Assembly (NCBI GenBank): GCA_016801885.1
Contig: CM028882.1
Coordinates: 22,213,047-22,277,046 of the forward strand
Direction: 5' to 3'
DNA from: Toxotes chatareus
Lineage: Eukaryota; Chordata; Actinopteri; Toxotidae
DNA: 64,000 nt
The notes beneath the pieces are model-generated. The model made no database searches, was not told the DNA's origin, and saw only the letters and a list, made by a program, of their open reading frames with translations. Positions 28,701 to 43,700 of the stretch are shown here, one piece after another. The first letter of the stretch is position 1. The number at the start of each line of letters is the position of its first letter. The position numbers and the translations under genes are program-made.

Positions 28701-31700
28701 CGTCAGTTGGCACTCATGTGTTCTTAAGTGTCCTCAATATCTTGAGTGCTCTCTGATCTGATTTGAGATCCCTGGGAAAACCCACTTCCTTGCCTGCTTG
28801 ACCCTGCCACATGATGTCTGCATTTTACAGCAGTGATAGCAGCAGTTCTGAGTAGCCTCATTCCTCCTGTCAAGATCTTCCCCGAGCTCCAATAGCTTGA
28901 GTGATTTGTTGAGGTGAATGTTGTAGCTTTCAGAAATTGAGATTTCCATGTAACATGCATATACTGTACCTGACTTTGAATTGCATAAAGATTGATGACG
29001 ATTTTTTTTTACATGTTATGAGGCAGATTTCTTGTGATTTTCATATTTATATGAGATTGTTTTCTGTGACACTTGACGTTTCTCCTCACAAACTATGCCA
29101 TGCATTTGGACTATGGTATTGTCAACTTGGATATTGTTATTTTGAGGTTGTCTGATCTGTGTGATAACAGTAAGATCATCTGTGACATTTCTTAGGGCAA
29201 ACCTGGTGAGAAGGGCCCTGATGGTTTACCAGGCCCTGTTGGCCCAGAGGTAGGACAGATTATATTTACTAAGTCTTATATTTTGACTAGATGCATATTT
29301 ATGTTGTTCTATCTATGTATTTAATATGTTAATACAATACAGCCTGCAGAAATTGTGCTGCTGTGTGGTGATGAACCTTTGGTTTATTTTCTGTGATTTT
29401 CACAGGGCTTTCCAGGGGACATTGGCCCACCAGGTCAAAATGGCCCTGAAGGACCCAAGGTTAGTAAAGTGAATTTGTCTGTTTAAACAGGATTTGACAG
29501 GCTTCAGAAATGAAGTGAAAGTTCACTTGCAGTCTTGTTATCTGTAGGGAAAGCAAGGGACAAGAGGTTTGCCAGGTCCGAGAGGAACACCTGGACTTCA
29601 GGTGGGTTTGACTTTGGTGTGTTGATGTTTTGAAAATGAGCAAAAGATAAAGACATTTTTCTTCCGCTGACCTTTTGCCGCAATTTTCTTGTCAGGGTGA
29701 TGAGGGACCAGTTGGGCCAGCTGGACCCGCTGGACTCGAGGTGAGTGCTGATTGGATAATCCCTGCAACTCCAGAATAGTTAGAAAACACCATAACACCA
29801 TAATCACGTAGGATCTACTCTACACACCAGACCACAATACCTTCTACACAAAAGCACCATATGCCTCTTCCTAAATTTAGGCTTTGCCTAATTTGCAATC
29901 TATGGTCTGTTATGGACAGCAAGTCTGTTGGCTGACTGATCTCTCTATTGTTCTAAAGCTGTTTTGAAAGACTTCCTATTGGACACTGTATACTCATATT
30001 ACCAGATTGGTCAGCAAATTGCTATGCTCTTTTCTATCGTAAAAATAAATTACACACAAAAATCACAGTAACTGTCTTTCAGTTTCAAACCAAATGTATA
30101 GCTGTTTGTCAAATATAGTTTGATGTGATGATACTTTGACTAAATACTGACAATAATTACTTATTAGCGTCTAGGAAGTTAAATGTGCAGTAAAAGTTAT
30201 TTAATCTAGGGGCACTATGAAATAACTCTTATAGTCCCCTTTTGTTCATTTTTCAAATATCTTCACCATACGTAGATGTATATTCTCAGTTTTCAGTATC
30301 TGAACATGGAACATATTGAATAAAGAGGCCATGGAAGCCAAATGCAGGATTTTGTAAGAGACAAATAGGATGGCTTTGAATTGTTTTGCAGTATAAATAG
30401 AAGTCCGCAGTGACTTTCTCAGTCCAAAAAAGTGTTTGTTTGGAGTCATCCCGGGCTAAACAATAGAGAAGACTTTTCCAATTTTTTGCAAGGGTTGACT
30501 CCAGTCTGCCAGTCCCCAAAAGTGTAACCCACATGTGATTACTGAAAACAAGCACAAATGACCCAGTGACTTTTGTGAGTAATAAGAAGCCTTTGATGCT
30601 GCAAACGGCTCTTTGTTTTCAGGATCATTAAGTTTCTTGGGATGTTGTTGTTTTGGCATCAATTGTTGGGTTTGTTTTGTGCCACGGCCTCTCGTGGGAC
30701 AGCAGACTCGCAGACTGCACCTTTTACAGGCGATATGGAGACTTTATTGTTTTGTTGTGTGGAGCTGCGGTACATTTCTATGTGTCATTTTTGCTTTCTG
30801 TTCAGGGCAGGCCTGGGAGGCAGGGATTCCCTGGATTGACAGGCCCAGATGGACTCAAGGTCAGACCTAAGAGTCACACATCCACCGCCGAACCACTGTC
30901 ATCCTTAACTGAACATTTTCTCCCTGGTTCTCTTTTATGATAATATATCATTTGAATGTGTGTAAATTAGATGTTAATTCTCCGTTACCACAGGGGAACG
31001 GGCCTCCGAGCACATTTCGACTGATTTGAACTAAAAACCAAAGGCATGAATAAGTTTGTGATATTCTAATTGGCTGCTTTGCTGTAGGGCGAGACCGGGA
31101 TAACTGGCGAGGTCGGAAAGCTTGGCGAGAGGGTAAAGGCTTTTCTCCCTGTCCTTGCTCGTTTCTGTTTGATGCTCACTGTGTTTCTCTCTATGTCTGT
31201 TTTGTTGGAGCCTCAAAGCTGAGCAGCCTATTATGAGAAATATAACTAAGAGAAATAAGAGACAGCTAAGACAGCATGTTTTGTCTCCTCCAGGGACTGC
31301 CAGGTTTTTTTGGGCCTATTGGAGAGATGGGCATCGCTGGAGAAAAGGTTAGCGTGGTCTTAATTTGTCACGCTTTGCTTTTGTCACAATTTGGTGTTTT
31401 CCAATGTCCAGTTTAATCTGTTGATCTGTTGTTCTAGCATGTGATTACAATCAGGCAGTTACAGCTAATTTGATAATGAATAAACTCATCATCACGTAAA
31501 AGATGCCAGCTTCTTAAACATGCTTGTTGCTTTTCACAGAGTAGTAGCAGTAGTTGTATATGTCTTTGAGTTTGTTGCTCTTAAAAACTCAGTAATTTAT
31601 AAGCATCACTTTGGGCTCTGTGAAATTTGTGATTTTTTTTTTTTTGATATTCTGAAGTCTGAACGCGTTTATCAATTAACCTATACAGTTATTAGACAGA

Positions 31701-34700
31701 TTAATTGATAATATAAATAATCATTAGGTGTGTCCTTACATGAGAAGTTTCTCTAATCGTGGCTTGTGGTTCCTCAGGGGGATCGAGGAAAAACAGGTGC
31801 CCCTGGGCCGCCAGGTGAACCGGGGCCGATGGTAAGGAGTAAGTCTGGACCCCGTCTCTCGTATCATGGGGCATTCAATTCTACACACATAAGGGAAAGG
31901 GGGTGTGATATGCTTGGAGAGACTGATTTAAATGATTAAACAGTAATCGTCTATTAAGAAGATAATATAAGGCCATTCAATTTTCCAGAAATATTAGAGC
32001 TAATTCGTGATTTCTTTGTTAATGTTATTAGATATCATTAGATATAATTAGATTAGATATAATTTAAGTAATGTTATATTTATCAGGGTCACACTGGAAT
32101 ACCTGGAGAGACAGGACCACCTGGACCACAAGGGATCCCAGTAAGTTTACTGTTGCCATTCTCATATTTATGTGTAATAAAGGTAAAGCACAGACTACTC
32201 TTGCCAGTTTTGTGGTCTACATAACAGACCTTGATTGATACTTAATACCAGATAGAAAAGTTGAAGAAAAACTGCTCTCTCTGGTAGAAAGTCACAAAGT
32301 TGTTGCACTCCTGACTGCACCGAGCAGCAGTGGTAGGTGAGAATATGCACCACTATTCCTGTTTTTAATCAATATTGCATCTTTCTCCTCTCTATCACGG
32401 CCTGGTTTTACAGGCCTAACAACTGTAAATGCAGTTTATTTCCAACAAGGAGAAACATCACATCTTGAGAACTAGTTCTGAGATCATAAACCGGCCCTTA
32501 AACTACTGGAGTTAGACAAAAACAAGATTTTCATCTTATGTTAACTCCAGTCTGCCATTTCCCAATTTGCTCTTTTTAAAAAAATCCATTGACTCGATAT
32601 ATCAGTCTAACCTCTATAAAGGCCCTAAAAACATACGCATTATATAAACATTATACTAAAAATCTCAGCTGCTGAGTATTGTTTGAATAGGTTGGTTAGA
32701 AAAAGGATATTTTAATCTATGGCAGTTCTAACTGTTTTTGTGTACCTGTATTCAACTTGCCACTTGGACAACTGTCCTTCATATCTTTTCCAGTTTCCAT
32801 ACAGTTAAACTCAAAGAATATTTCTTAACACACATTCAGGGGCCTCCTGGTTCACGGGGATCCATTGGCATCAGAGGACCCAAAGGCATTAGGGTAAGTA
32901 ACTGATATCTGTGTCGTAAGATTATATAACCATTAAATGACTATAACTTTTTAATTTGTTCAGTACTAAACACATTCCCAACAGCTCCAGCTGGACTTTT
33001 TGTTTAGTGCTAATTAGCAAATTTTAGCATGCTAGCATGCAAAACTAAGATTGTGAACACCAGCTAAACATTAGCATGTTAACACTGTCAGAACTGTTTT
33101 TAAAGTCTAGTTTCATATTTTCTCGTAGCATCGTGTATTTTATACCCCAAACAGCTGCAATAAGATTTTATTTGGAATAAATGGAAGAAGAACTGAAAGA
33201 GCACAAAAACTGAAAGTGACAATCAGATCCAGCCATACACAGACTCATCTCACTGCAGAGCAGTGCAAAAACACCAGACTATGCTTTACAATGGAAACAT
33301 GTGTGCGCTGTTATGTCTGCCACGATCTCGGGATAATTCCAATGTTCGCTGGCTTTTCCATAATTGAGTTTTCTATTTTGTGAAAATAGCCCTTGGTTGC
33401 ACAGCAGGATCATTGGACTAAATGAATAATTGATCTAACATGAATAAGTGGTATAATTAGGAGCATTTCATTCTCTGGATTGGTTTTACACGGTTCCCCT
33501 GATATCTCAAGCAGTCACTAATGTAATATTTAATAACTGCAATAACTGAAGATTATATCAAGGCTTTGGAAAATAGAATCATGACCAGCACAAATGAACA
33601 CCATTCTCCTTCCGACAATATCTAAAGATGATTCCCAGGCAACAGGATGGGTAAAAACAGTGATAACTTTTACCTGTGCCCAAAGTTTTGTCTTAAGAAT
33701 TGTGACTTTACCTTGAGAAAAGAGCTTTATTCCTCAGGACACACATTTTAAAAATGTTGTTCGTAAAAGCAATATGTTTTATTCTTTCTCCTCCCTTACT
33801 TTTTGTTCGCTCTTGTATTTTGTTAAGTTTTCTAATTTTACTTCTAGGATTTAGTCATATTGTTTTCTGCTTTGAAATAAGACAGATCACTCCCATAGTA
33901 CCACAAAGGTGTGACTTGTTTCAAGAAAGTTTAATTTACATCGGAATAAAGTAAAATGGATGGATTGTGGATGATCAGTTTCTCCACAATACTAAACACC
34001 ACTGCATTTCAGTCTCTCACTAACAGCCTTGAACAGGTTTGTCTCTTACTGCCAAGCAATTCAAAATTTCAAGGCCTTATATGAGTAGGAGACGTATTCT
34101 CTCTCTGGCCCTGCTCAGATCACTTTTATATGAGATGCTTATATGAACAACAAGCAAAAGACACAGTCAGTCCTTTAGTTTTCTGACAGCCAATAGTTCG
34201 GTTCAATTTAAAAGGCAAGGATGAATCAGCTACAGGATTTGCGACCTTTTCCTCAGGCTACTTTACAATAACCCCAGTGTTCCGGCTGTACCACTGTGTG
34301 TGATCGTGGAAAGATGGGGACAAAGTCTACACAGTGTGGATTGGGCTCACTGTGGAGCTAATTCTCAGATGCCAAGTATTTGCAAAATAGCCACAATCTT
34401 TGATCGTGTCTCTTCAGTGTGGGCTAAACCATAGTGCACTATAAAACCAAGGGAACTGCCTCCCAGGCTCCACTAAACGGGGATGACGAAAATGGAGATT
34501 GAGTGGCTAAATTCATTGACTTAATGTATTAAGTAACATCTGCCGCGGGTCTGTTAAAGGCCATGTTTTCCAAAGCTATGCATCAGTGACAACTTTTATT
34601 TCTTTGCATAGGGTCCAAGGGGTCCAGATGGCCCAGTGGGGGAGAAAGGGTCTACTGGAATAAAGGTGAGCACATGATCAAAAAGTCAAAGTTGACCATA

Positions 34701-37700
34701 GTTAATAAAACATCCTCTGAACCTCTTACTCAGTTCAAGTTTGTGGCTAATTGTTGATAATGTTGCTTTACATGCCAAACTGCCTCAGAGCAGTGCCTGG
34801 CCTTAAGCTTCCTAATTGCACACATCAGCTCTGTGCCATGGAAAGCAAGGATAAACAGAATGACTCAAGTTTCTTAACGGAGGGAAAAAAAATCATGAGA
34901 ACTTTTCGAAGCAGCTTTGTTCAGCAGATTGTAATTATTAACTATTTTTAACATTAAAGAATCTTCAGAGGACACTCTTTTTTTTTAAACAACAAATCTA
35001 ACAACAGAACCTTAAATCAAAGAGTCCTAAATTATTGAGGGTGCTGGTAGTGCTTGGCAGTGGGGAACATTTTAACTCTGGGGAATTTTACAGAGCTCAG
35101 TTAACTGAGTTCAGTGTTCTCTTTGCAGGGCCCTGATGGTCCACCAGGAAAATTGGGCCTCCCTGGAGAGATGGTAAGGAAAATCAGGCTCCCTCACTTT
35201 CCTTTCTTAACAGTAATGACATTATTAGCTGTATTAGCAACAATCCTGGTTAGGGAACATAGGGTCATGTGCCCTCCCGAGGTTGTAGAATAATTATTTA
35301 GGATGAATGGAGTGCCATGTTGATACTTTTGTCCTAATGAAGAATAATTTCCCTGCTTGACTTGGAGAGAAAGTTCTCATTTAAGCAGGGACAGAGAAAC
35401 ATTCCTGCAGTTTTATATAAGCTGTGTGCTTGGTTTTACATACTGGACGTGGTCAAGTAGGATACACATCTATTAAAATCTATTAAATCTATTAAACTGT
35501 CACACAGACAATATCACTGCTCCATTGTGACATTTTTCATTGTTTTTCTTTGATTATATCATGCCTTTTTGACTGCCAGATCTTCATTAAGTGCAACCCC
35601 AGAGGGTGTGTGAACTTCCAGGGATAGATAGTTGGTGCTATTATTTGATTAGTTTGAAAATTAATCAACAATTTATCAACATTATAATCAAATAATTGTG
35701 TTGGTCATTTTATCAAACAAAAGAACACAGTGCAGGCACAGAACTGAGCACTATGCCTGACTGTGACATGGTGTAAGGACAAACAGCACATTAAAACCTG
35801 TCTGACTGTACGTATTTCTCTGTTTTTGTTGTTTTGCTGTAGGGAAAGCCTGGTGAACCAGGTGAAGCTGGGCCTAAGGGATTTCCAGTAAGTGATTTGG
35901 GCTAACAGAGGTCTGTTTTAGGTCAGTCATGATTTTTGGGGTGGAGATGTTTTGGGGAACAGTAGTGGATAAGAGGCTGTATTATTTTCAGGGTGTTCAG
36001 GGACCCTCGGGACCTCCGGGAGCCAAAGGAATTGAAGGAGAGCCTGTGAGTTTGTTTTGTTCCTACATGAATGTACTGAATTTTGGTTCCATATTCGAAA
36101 ATAAACCTCATTATCAAAGAGTTACTGTGTGGTAATGTTTTTTTTTTCCTCTGCTTTTTTTTTTTTATCTGGTTCAGTTATGTAAAATTTTGGAAGTTGC
36201 AGAAGCTCAAAGAGGATATAGGCAGAAACAGTAGCGTCTCATTATCCATAATGACCTTTGACTCTTCAGCACCTTCTTCTTGCTGTTGCACATAAACTCT
36301 GAATTTCCACTTTGACACCACAGCCTGGTCAGAGAAGTCCTGAACAACCTAATCCTCTTTTTCTTATTTTACCCAAGTCTCAGACACAAGCAGAGAAGTA
36401 GTGAGTCAGAGACAATTTGATTTACACCATCTCCTTCCTGGAGAGGCAGCTTTATTGTAGCCTGAATGTCTCTCTATAACAGCAGGCCTGTTTCCATCAC
36501 TTACAGAAGCTTTGGCTCAGTGTTTTGAAGGCTCTTAGCCCAGCAGATTAACTTATCTCCACAAATCCACACTTTCTCATTTCTTTTCACATTCTTTCTC
36601 CTTTACTGTCAGTTTCAGAGGTGTTTGCCCAAGATTAGAAAGTACTCTTGACCTTTTTATTGACGCCTCTGCTTTGTCACCGCAGGGACCACCAGGGCCA
36701 ACAGGAACGATTGGGCCGCTAGGGGAGATGGGGCCAATGGTGAGTTTGATCACACAGCTGGCATAAGTTCTCCCACTAACTTACACATTAGCACTGAATA
36801 CTAAAGGATGTCACCGATTCTGACAGGGTCCACCAGGGAAGGCTGGAGAGAGAGGACTTCCTGGTGAAACTGGAGAGAAGGTGAAGATGATGAGATGCTG
36901 TTGACAGTATGATTAGTTATTGAGTTGGTGGATTTATGCATGTATACTTATGTTTGAGTTTTACATCACGAAAACTGGTTTAGAAAAGATCACATCACAG
37001 CAGCTTTTGCCACCGTAAATGGTTACATGGCTACATGGAACCATATTTGTACCTCAGTTGGCTCATTTGTCGTGCAGACATAATGCTATATGACTCTCCA
37101 TCACCGAGTACACTGGTAAAAACAATCATGGTGGAAACAAATGCTGTACCTCACGAGATATAACACATCACCAACATCATGTTTATCCCCCCGGCAGGGT
37201 GCCATAGGTCCACTTGGCAGCATCGGGGAGCAGGGTTTGATTGGCCAGAGGGTGCGTATCCCTGTTTTTCTTTCATTTACATTTTAATGAGTTAAAGTGA
37301 ACTGAATTTATTTTGGCAAACCATCAGTAATATTCAGACGTGCAACACAGTGTAAACCAAGTGGCAAATTGGTTTCCAAAATGTGTTTGCTATACATCTG
37401 TTTTTGCTCCTTGCCATTTCTGTCCTGGAGACACTGAAACATGTTGCAACTATAATAATTTTCTGATTTGTTTATCAGGGGGAGCCAGGCATTGATGGGG
37501 AGGCTGGACCAAGTGGACCTGATGGAACCAAGGCAAGTATAAAAGTAAAAGTGCAATTTTGAGATATGCATCACTTAAAAAAACTGCATTCCTTTAAATG
37601 TAAATGTCCAAAGTAAATAGGAAAAAAAAAAGTTTGTTCAAAACGTTGGCTAATAACCACAAAATTTTCACTAATTTCAGCTTTAATTTTCCTTTGTCCT

Positions 37701-40693
37701 GAAGCTGTATATCTGTGGACCTGATGAACTTCCCTGTTTACTGTAGAAGCTTATTGTAATTAGAGCACGTTGAGTATTGTTTGTGAGATATTGCCCTTTG
37801 TACAGTTGGACATGCATTGTGTTGACGCTTAGTGAAAACAGATAGAGGGGCTATTTTAAGAGCTCTACTGTCTGGCAAGTATTGTAGCAGAAAAAAAAAG
37901 AAAGAAAGCACAAAGAGCCTGCCTATTCAGCAGAGCCAAACTGCTGGAAGTATGGCTGACAGACCCACAAACAGCTTTTGGCTCAGAGAAGGTGGTAAAA
38001 TGTGAGCACAGAGAACATTGAGGATTAGAATAGAGTCAACCTGAGAGTCTGTTCAGCTCTGTGCTGTACAGGATGTCTTCTGTTAGGCAGGAGAGTAAAC
38101 TACTTTGAACGGTTCTTGGCCACAGTGCGGCTCCTGGATGGAAAACAGCAGAATTGAGAAGAATTTGTAGCTTTTACGGTTAACTGTCAGGAGAATTAAA
38201 ATCAGTGCATTGTCATAGTTTGTTACCGTTTTAACTGGTGAAATTTTAACTTGAAATTCAACAAATAATCATAGGATTGTTTTGTAATAAACGAAGTCAT
38301 TACAACCTGCCAAACATGAGTAATTGTGGTAACATGACAGGTTGTGGACTCTAGACTTGAAATGAACCCTGTTCATGACAGTGAATTCTGAAAGACCTAC
38401 AGAACTCAATCATCTTCTCTGAAAATATTCATTATTGGTGAATATTGTTTGTGTGTATGATCTCCAATGATATTTTAATGTGTGCTGATAAGTGCACTGT
38501 TCTCTTTCAGCTAGATCTAAGCATAGATGGTATTGTATTCTATTTACATGTTCAGTTGGGCAGGTCATTCTTTGTTTTGGTTGTATTTCATACTTTTGAT
38601 ATACCTTTTTTTTTAAATTACAGTTAAGCAGGTGGGTGTGTTGGCTTTCTTACAGGCCAGCAGTTTCTGTCAATAAAATTGTAAAAACCTCATGGTCTGT
38701 TACTGAGCCGCAGCTCACTTTCAGGGGCTAAGCGATGCTCTGGGAACTTCGCAGAACAGGTCAAGTCACTGTGACATTCTTTTTTTTTTCCATCTTAGAA
38801 ATATTTCCAAATTACAGCCTGTTGTATCTCACCAATAAATTAGTCATGCTTTTGTGTCATTCTGGCTAAACTACTGTAACTCTCTGTTTACATGCCTGAC
38901 CTGCCGCTGTAGAAACTGCAGCTAGCTCAGAGTGCTGCAGTAAGACTTTTATTTAGAGTGAGCCGTATAGCTCACATCTCTTCTGTCCCGTCCTCCGTGT
39001 CATTGGTGGTCTGGGAATACCGGATAAAATTTTATTAAAATTATATATGGATACAATTTTATTTTTAAACCGCAACGCTCTTCAAAATCAGATTCCAAAA
39101 TCCTTCAAAATCCTTCTCAGATTTGTTGACCCTGAACACATTACTGGACTGACAGGACTCTGTACATTTTTTCAGTCTATACATTTTATTCATATGTATC
39201 CTGCCTTTGCCTGTGATTACGTCAGTATTGTCCAGTATATTGTCACTCAGTTGTATGATCACCTTTTTATTAGACTTGTACTGCTCCTCTCAGGGTGAAA
39301 AGGGGGATGCCGGTCCAGAGGGTGCTAAAGGAGACAGGGGTGAAATTGGTCTGAAAGGAATAGAAGGACCTCCTGGGCCTCCTGGACTGATGGGTGTCAG
39401 GGTGAGTGTCTCAGCTGCCAGCTCCAAATTTCATTAAATTCCTATGAAAAGACAGCTCTTTTTGTCCACTTACAGCCCCGTTCAATTTTCTTTACCAGGG
39501 TCAGGAGGGTAAACCTGGCAAAATTGGTGAACGAGGAAAACCAGGAGAAAAGGTTTGTCTGTTCACTTACTTGGGGGCTAAAATACCCCTTTCATTCTTG
39601 GATGCCTGTCAATTTTTTCTCTTGTACAACGAGCTGAATAGTTCTCTGATGCAGTAGTAAACACTGAGGTCAGTAACCCCCATAAGTATGACATCGGAGG
39701 TGATTGTCAAGTAAACTTTCAGTATTAAATGTTTGAATTGTCAAACAACACGCACAACAGTTCAGGGATGTTTGTACACTCACTGCATACCTGCTCATTG
39801 ATGTCTCCTCTCCAGGGGAGCAAGGGTCACCAAGGTCACCTGGGAGAGACTGGGCCAATCGGTGAGCGTGGAGAAATGGGGTTTGTTGGACAGAAGGGAG
39901 CAAGAGGAACCATCGGGCCAGTGGTAAGTTATGTACAGATGGACTGAAGGACTTAATTAGTTGTTGGTAGATGTGAGCTAAGTATATTTTTATTTCCCTA
40001 GGGTGCTCCAGGAAGAATGGGCCAGCAAGGAAATCCAGGCATATCGGGTTACGAGGTAAGAACTTCTTCATAAACAGAAATGCAGCAATATACTTCATTG
40101 CAGGATGTTATGAAAGTGAGTGACCCACAGCATGTCCAAAACTCTATGCTGCTGTCAGTTAAAAATGTTAAAAACTGGGACAAACTCCTTAAGCCTCTAA
40201 AATAAAGGCCTTTGAACTTGTTTTAGGAATCATTCTTCCTCTGTTTCTACGTAATCTACTGTGTGGAGAGAAAAATATTTTTTGTTTTGCCACATAGATA
40301 GATGGGAGAAAGTAGGAAACATCTCTTTTTAATATTCAATGGGGGCCAAACAAGGACAAATCTTGCAATGCAACAAATAAGTAAAAAAATTAAAATCTCC
40401 ATGAATTTCTATAGCTAGCCATGTCTGCTTGCAGGTAGCCAAATCTCCCATCTATCTATCCATACCAATCAAGAAGACTCTTTTAATTTGTCAATTAAAT
40501 TATAAGTGTGATGGAGAAACTTTGGTTTGGACTGGAGGCGGATAAGAAGCTTTATTTTATTTCATGTGCAAAGGAAATAAAAACAGCAGCATTTCTGGTC
40601 TGCACCTGTGTATGAGATTCAGGATAAGATTGGGCTGAGAAATTGTTTATTGCAGATTAAGACTAAAGTAGAACCAAACTGTTAAAAAAAAAA

Positions 40694-40742
<49 letters not shown>

Positions 40743-43700
40743 AAAAAATATATATATAAAACCATGACTTGACTTGCACCAACAACACCACGGCAAATTC
40801 CTTGTATGTGTAACATACCTGGCAATAAAGTTTTCTGATTCTGATTCTGATTCTGACTGATGGATCAAAAAATGTCATTCTTCATTGCACCAGAAGATGA
40901 AGTGATGATTGATGACACTGTTACAGAGGTTTTATCTTCCTCTGTTGACTGATTCCATGTGTTTCTTTACATTACGAATATCATATGTCACACGGTAAAG
41001 CGGAATGAAGGCTGCAAGGTTACAGTCCTGAAATGAGATTCAGTCACAAACTCCTTTTCTTGTCATAGGGTCACATGGGACCACAGGGCCCACTGGGACC
41101 TCCTGGGCCAAAAGGTGAAAAGGTACATTCCAAAAATGATTTACTGCTCCTAATAGCCGTCTGCACTTTGATTGTGTCTAATGAGCTCTGGGGGCTTGTA
41201 ATGGTTGCATTATTAAATGGTGTACAACAGTCATGCAGCACATCGCCTCTGAGTGCATGGTCAGTTCATTTGATGCATCAGGACTTCAGTTGTGTCCCTA
41301 ATTAGTGCCTCTTCTGTCTGTCTTGTTGTCCTTGCAGTATTCCTCAACTCATCCCTAATTTGATCGATGATATGAACTAGGACACATCCAATTAACTAAG
41401 TGCTGTCAAATGTATATAATTAGCCAAGCACCTGGACCCTTCTGCTCATGATGTTGGGATATTAGCACCATAATTTGTGTTTATTTGACAGGAACAGTAC
41501 ACAACAGAACTCACTGCAGCAGAGTTTAGTGAGACGCTGATTTGCATCTTTTTAGTCCCTGGGCAGGAGCCATCTGGATGTGGATATTTGTTATTTTCTC
41601 TTTGCCAATATCCTCGAAATAATGGCTGTGCTTGCTCTATAATTAAATCAATATCCTTCTATCACGCGGGTCATTGCAAAATGTATGATTTTCAATTGAC
41701 AGAGCCAGGTAACCCTGGCGCTAAAACATGCTGCAAATAAATACATATCCATTTCACAGTTATGTTAAAAGTCCTAATGCTACAGTATATTGCTTTTCAT
41801 CCATGTAAGTGTGGGTTTTGCTCGGTCCTTAGGCATCACTAATTATCCTCTTACTTTCAGATGCCTGCCGGGCTCTTCTTTTATTTATTTGACATATGCA
41901 CAACACATGACTATTAAAATTATACACACATCCTTGGTTATTGGTTAATGAATACCATAAAGACTCTGGAACAGACATAGGCACCATTTATGTGAAATGG
42001 GATCATTGTGGGTAATAGCGCATATAATGATTTGCCATTCATGTAAAGAGAGCGGACAATATGTTTCCATTGTTATACTCTTTCAAACAAAGCATGCATT
42101 GATTTTGCACAGACCGCTGGGTTTTAGGGAAATGCCATTGATTGTGCTTGTTTGTCTCTTCCTATATTGCTTGTTTAGGGTGAACAGGGGGACGACAGCA
42201 AGGTAGAGGGTCCTCCAGGTCCCCAAGGTGACAGAGTGAGTTTCTTACTTGTACCAATTTTCTTGTGTTGTTTGTTTGTGGTGTTTGGGATTGTTTAATT
42301 AATTTGTTTCCTGTATGGATCCAGGGCTCTCCTGGAGACAGAGGAGAGAGAGGCGAGCCAGGTGACCCTGGACACATCGTAAGTGAAATAACAATAATAT
42401 ATATATATTTATTTATTTTAATAATAGAAAAACAAACAAACCTTGAAATATCTTTTCCTTTTGTTCTCTGATATAGTTTCATTCAGGTTGAGGTAATGTT
42501 CCATATGTTGAACTGCAGAAAATTTCATTTTCCAGGGTCAAATGGGTTTTGATGGGAAGAGAGGTGAAGCTGGTGCCCCAGGGCATCCTGTAAGTATCCC
42601 ATTCATAACTCTTGAAATGTAAAATTCAAACACTGTCAGATCGTCCAAACACAATCAGTGTAATTCAAATCAAACAGTGATGATCATTTTAGGGACATCC
42701 TGGGCCAAAGGGGCAACCAGGACCAAAAGGATCCAAAGGTGATCAAGTAAGGACATGAATAATAGTGGCGTGATTTTGCTTTGTGATAAAACTCAGTGCA
42801 GTACTACTGGACTATATTTTCTGTCAGTCATCCATGTCAGAACTGTGGAACATGAACTCTTTATGCTCCAGGGTCAGAAAGGAAAACCGGGGACAACAGG
42901 CACACCTGGGACCAAAGGACCACCAGTGAGTTGAATGCATTTTTTTGTCTATCTAGATTATCAGAAGTAACTGATTGTCAAGCTCTTTGAAGCAAATTTG
43001 TGATATTGAGCTATATAAATAAAATTTGAGTTGACTTGTACTCACAGTCAAACTACACTATTACTATTTAAAATCATCTCAAACTTTAATACAAACATTT
43101 CTGATTGTCTTCATAAGGGTCCAGAGGGTCCTCCTGGCCCACGGGGGGTAGTTGGCAGGGAGGGACTCGAGGGGCTGCCTGGAATGGATGGACTGCCTGG
43201 TAAAGATAGAAGTAAAGGAGTCAAGGTGAGGACAGTGCAGTGTGCTTATTATTTGCAATATGTAATTAATAGAAGCTCTGATTATTGTTTACCAATTATC
43301 TTTTGTCTTTAGGGGGAGCAAGGAGAAGATGGACAAGTGGGCTTACCTGGAAAACCGGGGCAGCAGGGTAAAACTGGTGTGACAGGGCTCCCAGGAAGTC
43401 AAGGCTCCTTTGGACCAAAGGTGAGAATGATGGGTCTAACATTAGAACCACTTCGCTTGCTTATGCTAAGGAAGTTTTGGTCTTAATTCTCAAAGAACTT
43501 AATCTTAAATTATGGCACAAACATTTTTTTATAGATTAGAATGCAGGCAAATTTATTGCCAGTATCAAGTGGAAATTGCCAACTCAGCTTTAATCTGCCA
43601 GGCCTGCCTCCCTTGGCACCATAACACTGTCTTTATATTTGAAGCATTCTCTCAAAAGATCTCATATTCACTGCAATAATTTTTGGGAAGTCAGTGTTTC

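Larger units (their letters stand above)
40056..41068 (+). other. intron 38 (1013 bp)
   Basis: Contains a CA/TA microsatellite and an L2-type 3' tail (both listed separately). The rest is AT-rich and not recognised. Confidence 0.55.
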
